Below, one piece after another: positions 57,821 through 64,000 of a stretch of DNA of 64,000 nt. This DNA is from an uncultured Prevotella sp. (lineage in GTDB: Bacteria; Bacteroidota; Bacteroidia; Bacteroidales; Bacteroidaceae): positions 22,523 through 86,522 of the forward strand of contig CAJJWN010000010.1 of NCBI GenBank assembly GCA_905196835.1. The letters run 5' to 3'. The translations under genes were made by a program, and so were the position numbers. The notes under the pieces are model-generated. The model was given only the letters and a program-made list of their open reading frames with translations. It made no database searches and was not told where the DNA came from. Position 1 is the stretch's first letter; each line of letters opens with the position of its first letter.

Positions 57821-57842
57821 TAATGCTTGTAAACAAGCATTA
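57821..57842. promoter_or_regulatory. Perfect 22-bp palindrome upstream of the tandem integrases
   Basis: TAATGCTTGT-AA-ACAAGCATTA, 122 bp before the first integrase. It is a good candidate for a recombinase core site or a regulator operator. Confidence 0.5.
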
Positions 57843-57963
57843 TACGTGCGGAAGGGGCTTCAAATCCGCAGATTTAGCAGCGTCCGTTCCGTTTGCGCCG
57901 TTCTGCCCCGTTTCCAATTCTGTCGGTCGGCAATGTATCACTAATATTGCAACCAAAAAAGTT

Positions 57964-59301
57964 ATGGCAATGAAGACAGAAATGAAAGTGCTGCTCTACA
58001 TCAAGCGCAGCGGACAGGACAAGGACGGGCTGTCGCCCCTCATGGGCAGGATAGCCGTCAGGGGTAAGAACAACTCCATCGCGCAGTTCTCCTGCAAGTT
58101 CAAGGTGGACGTGAGGCTGTGGAACGCCACGGCTCAACGGTGTACGGGCAAGAGCCGGATGGCGGTCATGGCAAACCGGGAGATTGAACGCACGCTATTG
58201 TTGTTGCGCCAGCGTTTCAACGAACTTAAAGACATCAAGGAGGTTGTTTCGGCAGAGGAAGTGAAGAACGCCTACCAAGGGCTGGCGGAATCGCAGGACA
58301 CCATCATGAAGCTGTTTGCGGAGCATAATGAGGAATATGCCTTGCGCGTGGGCGTAAACCGTTCCGCAACCAGCTATTACCATTACACGAACACTTACCG
58401 CCACCTCGCCACCTTCCTGAAAGACAAGTACCGCCTTTCAGACATGCCAGTCAAGCAGTTAGACGAGAATTTCATCGAGGATTTCGACATGTACATGCGC
58501 ACCGTCAAGCGGTTTATGCCCAAGACCATACTCGGACATGTAAACCGCCTGAAAAGCGTGATGATGCTTGCCGTGTTCCGTGGCATTATTCCGTTCAGCC
58601 CGTTCAAAGGTTACAGACCACAAAAGCCGGAGTTCAAGCAGATGTACCTTACGGAAGAGGAACTGGGCAAGTTCGCAAACATGACCTACGACACGCCCAA
58701 CCGCAATTTCACGAGGGACATGTTCCTGTTCTCGTGTTGGACGGGCATCTGCTACTGCGACATGAGGGCATTGACAGAGAAGAACCTTGTAAAAGCCGAG
58801 GACGGAAGCCTGTGGATTCATACCGAACGGCAAAAAACCGGAACGCCTGAATGTGTAAGGCTGATGGAGATACCGCTCGCCATCTTGGAGAAATACAGGG
58901 GCATGGATGCCAACGGAAAACTGCTGCCCATGCTTACGACGGAGAGCATGAACCGCCACCTCAAAAAGATGTCGGTGATGTGCGGCATCAACCGTCCGAT
59001 TTCATTCCATCAGGCACGTCATACATTCGGCAGCATAATATGTCTTTCACAAGGCATACCCATCGAAACGGTAAGCAAAATCATGGGACACAAGCATATA
59101 AAGACCACACAACGGTACGCTAAAGTCACGCAGGACAAGATTGACCGTGATGTGGACAAACTGAATGAAGCCATCGGCGGCAAGTTCTCCCTGTTCGGAA
59201 TTGATGCATCCCCTTCCACGATACGCAAGGACAACACCCGACGCAAGGTCAATCCAAGTTGGAAACAAAGGGCTATTGTCAAACAAATGATGGAGGGATA
59301 A
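57964..59301 (+). CDS. Tyrosine recombinase/integrase, first of a tandem pair
   Basis: A 445-residue Bacteroides-type integrase. It has an N-terminal arm-type domain (MKVLLYIKRSGQDKDGLSPLMGRIAVRG), a SAM-like core-binding domain (about 105-215), and a catalytic domain with HQARHTFGS, GHKHIKTTQRYAKV and the tyrosine nucleophile. The Arg-I position of the TGLRxSE box reads TGICYCD, so the first catalytic arginine is missing, as is known for IntDOT of CTnDOT. I chose the ATG at 57964: it gives exactly the length of the next integrase, and the frame upstream to 57823 has no integrase-like sequence. It is three bases from its partner. Confidence 0.92.
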   Translation: MAMKTEMKVLLYIKRSGQDKDGLSPLMGRIAVRGKNNSIAQFSCKFKVDVRLWNATAQRCTGKSRMAVMANREIERTLLLLRQRFNELKDIKEVVSAEEVKNAYQGLAESQDTIMKLFAEHNEEYALRVGVNRSATSYYHYTNTYRHLATFLKDKYRLSDMPVKQLDENFIEDFDMYMRTVKRFMPKTILGHVNRLKSVMMLAVFRGIIPFSPFKGYRPQKPEFKQMYLTEEELGKFANMTYDTPNRNFTRDMFLFSCWTGICYCDMRALTEKNLVKAEDGSLWIHTERQKTGTPECVRLMEIPLAILEKYRGMDANGKLLPMLTTESMNRHLKKMSVMCGINRPISFHQARHTFGSIICLSQGIPIETVSKIMGHKHIKTTQRYAKVTQDKIDRDVDKLNEAIGGKFSLFGIDASPSTIRKDNTRRKVNPSWKQRAIVKQMMEG

Positions 59302-59304
59302 GTC

Positions 59305-60642
59305 ATGCGCAGCACGTTCAAACTATTATTTTACATCAACCGACAGAAGGTGAAGAAGAACGGCAAATGCCCCGTTATGGGACGCATTACCCTTGACGGA
59401 AAGGTCAGCCAGTATTCCACAGGATTGGAAATCGAACCGGACTTTTGGAACACTGATACGGGCAGGGCTTCCACTGACGGACGCAAGGAAAGCCTTGACT
59501 GCGAGAAGAAAAAGGAATTGGTGCGGTTGAATGATGCCCTGTCAGCACTGGAAGCCAAAGCCCGTTCCGCCTACAAGGAGAACGTGGACAGTTACGGCTT
59601 CGTGTCGGCTGAAATCATCAAAAATGCCGTAACGGGCAAGTCGCAGGTAAAGGAAACCCTGCTTGCGCTAATGGACGAACATAACGAAGAATATGCCAAG
59701 CGTGTGGGCATTGACAGGACAAGGCACAGCTATGTCCGCTATCTGACCACACGCAAGCACATTCACAATTTTATGAAGTACAAGTACAACATGGAGGACA
59801 TGCCGTTGCGCTCGCTGACCATGCGTTTCATGACCGACTTCACGTTTTACCTTTCCACCGTGCTGAGATTGAAAGTGTCGGCATACAACGACTATCTCAT
59901 CCTGCTGCACAAGATGACGCGGCTCGCCTTGAAGAAGCATATTCTCAAACGCGACCCTTTCGCGGGACACAAGATAGAGAAGGTTCCGGTGAACCACCGC
60001 TACCTGACGGGTGAGCAGTTTGAGAAGCTGTTGAAAGCCAAGCTGCCCACATACCGACTTTGTCATACGAGGGACTTGTTCGTCTTTTCGACTTTCACGG
60101 GCATCGGGAGGGCAGACTTGGCGAATCTGACGGAGGACAACATCATCACGAAGGAGGACGGTAGCAAGTGGATTCACATCGCACGTCAGAAGACCAAGGT
60201 GGAGTGCCATATCAAATTGTTGGACATACCCTTGCGCATCATTGAGAAATATCGCGGAGAAGGCAAGGACGGCAAACTGTTTTATGTGCCAATCACCGGA
60301 AACCTCAACCGCAGCCTGAAAATGATTGCCGAACAATGTGGCTTGGACTGCCATCTTACCTACTATCAAAGCCGTCACTCCTTCGCAACCCTGATTTGCC
60401 TGAACAACGGCGTGCCGATAGAAAGTATCAGCAAGATGATGGGGCATTCCTCCATCCGCACCACGCAAATCTATGCGGAAATCACCAACCAGAAGGTGAG
60501 CCGTGACTTGGCTGTATTGTCCGAGACCACCAAAGGCAAGTTCTCCCTGCCTGATGACGGGATGCCATCGCGTGTGTTCAAATGCGGCAATTACAGCGGC
60601 TGGAAAAAGGAATGTAAACGGAATTCAGACAATGAAAAATGA
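59305..60642 (+). CDS. Tyrosine recombinase/integrase, second of a tandem pair
   Basis: A 445-residue paralogue of the preceding gene with the same three-part layout: FKLLFYINRQKVKKNGKCPVMGR, a core-binding domain, and a catalytic domain with YQSRHSFATLICL and GHSSIRTTQIYAEI. The Arg-I box is TGIGRAD, with arginine one position later than usual. Two co-translated recombinases suggest that both are needed for integration of the element, as in other Bacteroidales mobilisable transposons with paired integrases. It overlaps the next small gene by 11 bp. Confidence 0.92.
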   Translation: MRSTFKLLFYINRQKVKKNGKCPVMGRITLDGKVSQYSTGLEIEPDFWNTDTGRASTDGRKESLDCEKKKELVRLNDALSALEAKARSAYKENVDSYGFVSAEIIKNAVTGKSQVKETLLALMDEHNEEYAKRVGIDRTRHSYVRYLTTRKHIHNFMKYKYNMEDMPLRSLTMRFMTDFTFYLSTVLRLKVSAYNDYLILLHKMTRLALKKHILKRDPFAGHKIEKVPVNHRYLTGEQFEKLLKAKLPTYRLCHTRDLFVFSTFTGIGRADLANLTEDNIITKEDGSKWIHIARQKTKVECHIKLLDIPLRIIEKYRGEGKDGKLFYVPITGNLNRSLKMIAEQCGLDCHLTYYQSRHSFATLICLNNGVPIESISKMMGHSSIRTTQIYAEITNQKVSRDLAVLSETTKGKFSLPDDGMPSRVFKCGNYSGWKKECKRNSDNEK

Positions 60643-61024
60643 TGCGGACATGGAAAGAGGAATAATCACAATCAATGAAAACGGGGCGGTCACGATGCCG
60701 ACCGCTCCCGTTTGGATGACGCAGCAGGAAATGTGCGATGCGTTCAATGTGTTCGGCTGCGACATCCGCAAGGCTGTACACGCCATTTACAAAAACATGG
60801 AGTTGTTTGAAAGCGAAACGAAACGGTACATCAGGCAGGACAACGGGATAAACTACGATGTTTACAGCCTTGAAATGGTGATAGCCGTTTCCTTTAAGTT
60901 GAGAAGTAGGGAGAGTATGGCTTTCCGGCGGTTCATCATGGACAAACTCTGTTCTTTCAATAGAGGAGATTCCATCCATTTGTTCTTTTCGCTGTCCGTA
61001 ACCAGTCCATGGTGTACGTGTTAG
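60632..61024 (+). CDS. Small integrase-associated protein (130 aa)
   Basis: Starts inside the end of the second integrase gene (ATG at 60632). Core: PVWMTQQEMCDAFNVFGCDIRKAVHAIYKNMELF, which looks like a helix-turn-helix of the RhuM type, then YDVYSLEMVIAVSFKLRSRESMAFRRFIMDKL. The last 20 residues (from NRGDSIHL) look non-native, so the true gene may have lost its end by frameshift. It probably regulates or assists the integrases. Confidence 0.65.
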   Translation: MKNDADMERGIITINENGAVTMPTAPVWMTQQEMCDAFNVFGCDIRKAVHAIYKNMELFESETKRYIRQDNGINYDVYSLEMVIAVSFKLRSRESMAFRRFIMDKLCSFNRGDSIHLFFSLSVTSPWCTC

Positions 61025-61045
61025 CAGTAAAGGATATAACATTAC

Positions 61046-61098
61046 ACAAAGAAAGCCGATGGCGACAAGTGAATTGTCTAACCATTGGCTTTCTTTGT
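61046..61098 (+). terminator. Terminator after the integrase operon
   Basis: ACAAAGAAAGCC-g-ATGG pairs with CCAT-t-GGCTTTCTTTGT (one G:U), followed by a T-run on the plus strand. Confidence 0.8.
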
Positions 61099-61114
61099 TT
61101 TTGCCCGTTCAGAT

Positions 61115-61417
61115 TTACGTTTCCATGCGGTAAGCGTTCCGATAACCGCTCATCAGTAGCTTCTCGATGTCGGACTCCTTGTACAGAATTTTTCCGCCCA
61201 ACTGGTAGTAGGACACCATCCCATTATTGCGGTAGTCCTGCAAGGTGCGGCGGCTCACCTTGAGCCATACCGACACTTCCTTGTCCGTCAGGAACTGTTC
61301 GTTACTTGGCGAAGCCTTATGGCTTGCGTCCATTCTTTCGATGCCTTCAAACAGGGCATCCAGTTGTCCGATGAAGCCGACCTCCAGTTCACGGTCGGCA
61401 AGAATCAAGTCGTTCAT
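61115..61417 (-). CDS. Excisionase-like helix-turn-helix protein (copy B2)
   Basis: A 100-residue protein with core FLTDKEVSVWLKVSRRTLQDYRNNGMVSYYQLGGKILYKESDIEKLL, paralogous to 56468-56767. The N-terminal half (ELEVGFIGQLDALFEGIERM) is a probable helical dimer region. Transcribed after its partner at 61776-61459, both opposite to the integrases. Confidence 0.85.
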   Translation of the reverse strand: MNDLILADRELEVGFIGQLDALFEGIERMDASHKASPSNEQFLTDKEVSVWLKVSRRTLQDYRNNGMVSYYQLGGKILYKESDIEKLLMSGYRNAYRMET

Positions 61418-61458
61418 AATTTACAGTGGATTTAGTGGTTATACATATTATTGTCTGA

Positions 61459-61776
61459 TTAGATGCTACAGCCACGATAGGCTGCATCCTTACGTCTGTC
61501 CTCCACAAGTCGGACGATGCGCTGCACGTCCTCCGGCTTGTAGAAAATCTTGTGCCCTATTTGCGAATAAGCCAACGTGCCGTTGTCGCGGAGCGTCTGC
61601 AAGGTGCGCGGACTGATGCGCAACTGTTGGCAGACCTCTTGGTTGTCCATCCAGCGGCTGATCCGTTTCCCTTCCCTCTTGCGGAGGATTTCATTTACCC
61701 GGTCGGACAGGCGGTTGAGCTTGCCGACCATTTCTTCGTACTTGCTTTTTGAAATGATTACTACTTCCATACTCAT
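61459..61776 (-). CDS. Excisionase-like helix-turn-helix protein (copy B1)
   Basis: A 105-residue protein starting MSMEVVIISKSKYEEM, with core WMDNQEVCQQLRISPRTLQTLRDNGTLAYSQIGHKIFYKPEDVQRIV, paralogous to 56183-56455. The short start at 61776 is preferred; reading further upstream passes through non-homologous sequence. A first helix rich in Lys/Glu precedes the DNA-binding domain. Confidence 0.85.
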   Translation of the reverse strand: MSMEVVIISKSKYEEMVGKLNRLSDRVNEILRKREGKRISRWMDNQEVCQQLRISPRTLQTLRDNGTLAYSQIGHKIFYKPEDVQRIVRLVEDRRKDAAYRGCSI

Positions 61777-62281
61777 TATATTTACTGTTTGTTCTTCTTT
61801 TTGTCTGCAAAGTAAATCCGTTGTCCGCTTGAAACAATGGATTTGCAATGAGGTGGCAGCTTGTGGCAGCAAGTGGTCGGGAGTGGCGTTATCCACTGAA
61901 CCCGTAACGGCTGTTTCAAGCGTCCGTGGTGCAAAGAAAAGCGAAGTCCGGCATAATCCAACCGCTTTGCACCTACGTGGCAGCATTTGGCGTCGGTGTG
62001 GTAGCCTGTGGCGTTCTTTGGTTTCTCAAAGGGCATTTCCTTAAATCCGTCCCGACTACTCCATTTAAGCCCTTAAAATTTCCAATGCCCGCTTCACGTA
62101 CTATGGCAAAACGATGCAGCACGAACCGTTCCGGCAATGTGTAAAGTGCAAAACCGAACATTGTTGCCACAGTCCGCCCATTCGTTTGACAGCCTGCAAT
62201 ACAGGCGTTTCCTTTGCAATCGATAATCGGTCAACTGTGCGCACAACGACCAACATTGTTAAACATTTAATTCAAACAAGT
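61777..62281. other. Intergenic region with GTGGCAGC direct repeats
   Basis: No gene is seen in these 505 bp. Direct copies of gtggcagc occur at about 61852 and 61862, with a third near 61977. They may be binding sites for the excisionase-like proteins or the recombinases. This stretch also must hold the divergent promoters for the B1/B2 pair and the DUF3408 gene, but I see no convincing boxes. Confidence 0.4.
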
Positions 62282-62722
62282 ATGAAGAAAAATTTAAGCA
62301 GCCAAAACATGGATGCAGCATTACAGGATTTTTTAGGCAGCAAGCCGAGTATGGAAATCCCTAAGCCGGAATCCCAGCCTGCTGACACGCAGGAACAGCG
62401 GGAAAAGGCAAGCGAGGTTGTACAGGAACAGGCAAGTGAAACCGTGCCGGAACAAGTAGATGAAACTCCGCAAGTGGTACGCCGCATCAGCGGCAAGCAA
62501 CGCAGGGCATCGTTGGAGGATTACAAGGAAACATTCCTTCCCGTTCCGGTCATCGAAGACCGCAAGCCCGTGTTCCTCAGCCGCCGCACGCGCGACGCCC
62601 TTGACCGCATCGTCCGCATGTTCGGCGAGCGCAGGATGAGCGTGTCGGGACTGGTGGAGAACATCGCACGGCAGCACCTTGCCATCTACGGGGAGGACAT
62701 CGAGGCATGGCGTAAACTCTGA
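62282..62722 (+). CDS. DUF3408 mobile-element protein
   Basis: A 146-residue protein. It has a variable acidic N-terminus (about 75 residues, rich in Gln/Glu/Pro), then RRISGKQRRASLEDYKETFLPVPVIEDRKPVFLSRRTRDALDRIVRMFGERRMSVSGLVENIARQHL, the DUF3408 signature found in Bacteroides conjugative and mobilisable elements, often beside tra or mob genes. The C-terminal part resembles a ribbon-helix-helix DNA-binding fold. It precedes the mobilisation genes. Confidence 0.85.
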   Translation: MKKNLSSQNMDAALQDFLGSKPSMEIPKPESQPADTQEQREKASEVVQEQASETVPEQVDETPQVVRRISGKQRRASLEDYKETFLPVPVIEDRKPVFLSRRTRDALDRIVRMFGERRMSVSGLVENIARQHLAIYGEDIEAWRKL

Positions 62723-62915
62723 GAATTAAGAAGTGGATTGACGGGGGACAATTCAGAGTTACCCTGAACCTATCCAACGGAGTTTTGAGGGGAGCAAGTT
62801 TGTGTTTCGGGCATACCGAAACCGCCTACTCCCACTCATAGACTCCGTGGAGAGCCATATCCCGTTGGTCTAACCAGTAATCACATTCTAATCAGTAGAA
62901 ATCAATTAAAAATCA
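62723..62915. other. Candidate origin of transfer
   Basis: A gene-free 193 bp between the DUF3408 gene and the mobilisation genes. It holds TTTCGG-gcata-CCGAAA (62805-62821) followed by a C-rich CCTACTCCCACTC stretch. oriT sites in these elements usually lie just upstream of mobA/mobC, so this is the best place for it; the nick site is not identified. Confidence 0.4.
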
Positions 62916-63281
62916 ATGGAACAGAAACGGATTTTTGACAGAAGAAACAAGGGAGGCCGCCCCAAGAAAGGAGCGGCAGACAAGCTGAAATACCGCCTCA
63001 CGGTGAAGATGGCGACATCCGACTACTATACACTGAAAGGCAAGGCACGGAGCGCAGGCATATCCGCAGGGGAGTTCCTGCGCCGTTGCATGAGGGACGG
63101 GCAGGTGAAGGAACGGCTCACGCCGGAGCATACGGATTATGTCCGCCAACTCTGCGGCATGGCGAACAACCTGAACCAGCTTGCGCACAAGGCGAACGCC
63201 GCAGGCTTCGTCACGGTGAGGATGGAGTGCCGCATACTCGTGGCACGGATTGAGGAACTGCTGAATTTAATCCTCTTATGA
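62916..63281 (+). CDS. MobC-like relaxosome accessory protein
   Basis: A 121-residue mobilisation protein: NKGGRPKKGAADKLKYRLTVKM at the N-terminus, a ribbon-helix-helix-like segment, then RSAGISAGEFLRRCMRDG and QLCGMANNLNQLAHKANAAG, the MobC/BmgB signature. It helps open the transfer origin for the relaxase. Ten bases separate it from the relaxase gene. Confidence 0.9.
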   Translation: MEQKRIFDRRNKGGRPKKGAADKLKYRLTVKMATSDYYTLKGKARSAGISAGEFLRRCMRDGQVKERLTPEHTDYVRQLCGMANNLNQLAHKANAAGFVTVRMECRILVARIEELLNLILL

Positions 63282-63290
63282 CAGCCGGAT

Positions 63291-64000
63291 ATGATAGCTA
63301 AAATCATAAAGGGAAGCAGTTTCAGGGGTGTGGTAAACTACATTCTTGACAAGGGAAAGGACGCTAAAATCCTTGCCTGTGACGGTCTGTTTGCCGAGGA
63401 CAAGGACACGATAGCCATGAGCTTCGAGGCACAATCAAAGATGAATCTGAGGGTAATGAAGCCTGTCGGACACATCTCGTTGGCTTTCCATAAGGAGGAT
63501 GAACACCGCCTGACCGACCGCGCAATGGAAGGGATGGCGTTGGAATACCTGAAGGAAATGGGAATAACCGACACGCAGGTTCTCATCGTGCGCCACTTCG
63601 ACAAGGAGCATCCGCACGTGCATATAGCGTTCAATCGTATCGCTAATGATGGTAGGACAATCAGTGACCGCAACGAGCGGATACGCAGCGCACGCATTTG
63701 CAAAGAACTGACACGGAAGTACAATCTTTATTTCGCCAGCGGCAAGGAACGGGTGAAGCAACACCGCCTGAAAGAGCCGGACAAGACTAAGTACGGGCTT
63801 TATTCCATCCTTAAATCGGAGGTTTCGAGGTGCGGAAACTGGCGGCAGTTAGCCGCTAATTTGGAGAAACAGGGCGTGGATATGCGGTTCAAGTACAAAG
63901 GCAAGTCGGACGAGGTGCAGGGTGTAGTTTTCACCATGAACGGCTATTCGTTCAGCGGTTCCAAAATTGACAGGCGGGGGGTGGTTGTTCTAAATAATTT
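63291..64000 (+). CDS. MobB relaxase (3' end outside window)
   Basis: The N-terminal 236 codons of a MobP/MobV-like relaxase: MIAKIIKGSSFRGVVNYILDKGKDA, the HISLAFHKEDE strand, and the three-histidine metal site HFDKEHPHVHIAFNRI. It nicks DNA at the transfer origin. The sequence up to GYSFSGSKIDRR looks normal, then GVVVLNN departs from the RFSYSKID-like continuation expected in the family, so the gene may be interrupted in the last 20 bp or read through into another insertion. Confidence 0.9.
   Translation, partial: MIAKIIKGSSFRGVVNYILDKGKDAKILACDGLFAEDKDTIAMSFEAQSKMNLRVMKPVGHISLAFHKEDEHRLTDRAMEGMALEYLKEMGITDTQVLIVRHFDKEHPHVHIAFNRIANDGRTISDRNERIRSARICKELTRKYNLYFASGKERVKQHRLKEPDKTKYGLYSILKSEVSRCGNWRQLAANLEKQGVDMRFKYKGKSDEVQGVVFTMNGYSFSGSKIDRRGVVVLNN

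Noticed and set aside
57823..57963. Extended N-terminus of the first integrase
   Set aside because: The 47 extra codons have no integrase similarity and cover the palindrome; starting at 57964 gives the same length as the paralogue.

Overview
The window reads as chromosome of a Bacteroidales bacterium, probably Prevotellaceae-like. The evidence is a SusC/SusD pair, a hybrid two-component regulator, promoters of the Bacteroidetes form TTTG-N19/20-TAnnTTTG, almost no Shine-Dalgarno sequences, and Bacteroides-type mobilisation genes. The genus is an inference.

Layout. (1) 1-9577: a plus-strand surface-polysaccharide locus: flippase (cut by the left edge), DegT aminotransferase, two hexapeptide acyltransferases, two GT2 and two GT4 glycosyltransferases and an EpsG-type polymerase. 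(2) 9581-15306: a small unknown protein, tRNA-Lys(CUU), a GH28 pectinase, a WcaJ-type initiating sugar-phosphate transferase and a GltD-like oxidoreductase. (3) 15342-39637: a large GC-rich polysaccharide utilisation locus (PUL): GH2 and its hybrid sensor on the minus strand, then GH16, DUF2264 (GH154-like), a BNR_4 propeller (GH145/PL27-like), GH88/105, SusC, SusD, a GH43_24-like enzyme, GH35 and a double GH43 on the plus strand. This enzyme set fits rhamnose- and glucuronate-capped arabinogalactan (type II AG/AGP). A perfect 44-bp palindrome ends it at 39748-39791. (4) 40038-55435: an AT-rich, tightly packed minus-strand run of ten genes that looks like a defence island. In transcription order it encodes an XRE controller, a PLD-SNF2 helicase, an Eco57I-type N6-adenine methylase, an SMC-like ATPase, a TIR protein, a nuclease-like protein, an unknown protein, a NdpA-like protein and two Schlafen/AlbA_2 proteins. 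(5) 55436-64000: parts of two related integrative elements: an excisionase-like gene pair with a truncated integrase, then a second element with tandem tyrosine recombinases, a second excisionase-like pair, a DUF3408 protein, a MobC-like protein and a MobB relaxase cut by the right edge.

How it works together. The PUL sensor would detect oligosaccharide in the periplasm. SusCD imports glycan fragments, and the secreted hydrolases strip rhamnose, glucuronate and galactose. The island resembles a restriction-modification core with several accessory effector-like genes in one operon. The most unusual observations are palindromic low-complexity inserts in frame inside two PUL enzymes and again in an intergenic space; four perfect 11-bp repeats inside an AlbA_2 gene that could act as an on/off switch; and the ten-gene island itself, which matches no named defence system I can recall. 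Several families of intergenic repeats (the AAAGACGGCC arrays and others) sit between genes of the host-like part and are not seen in the island.
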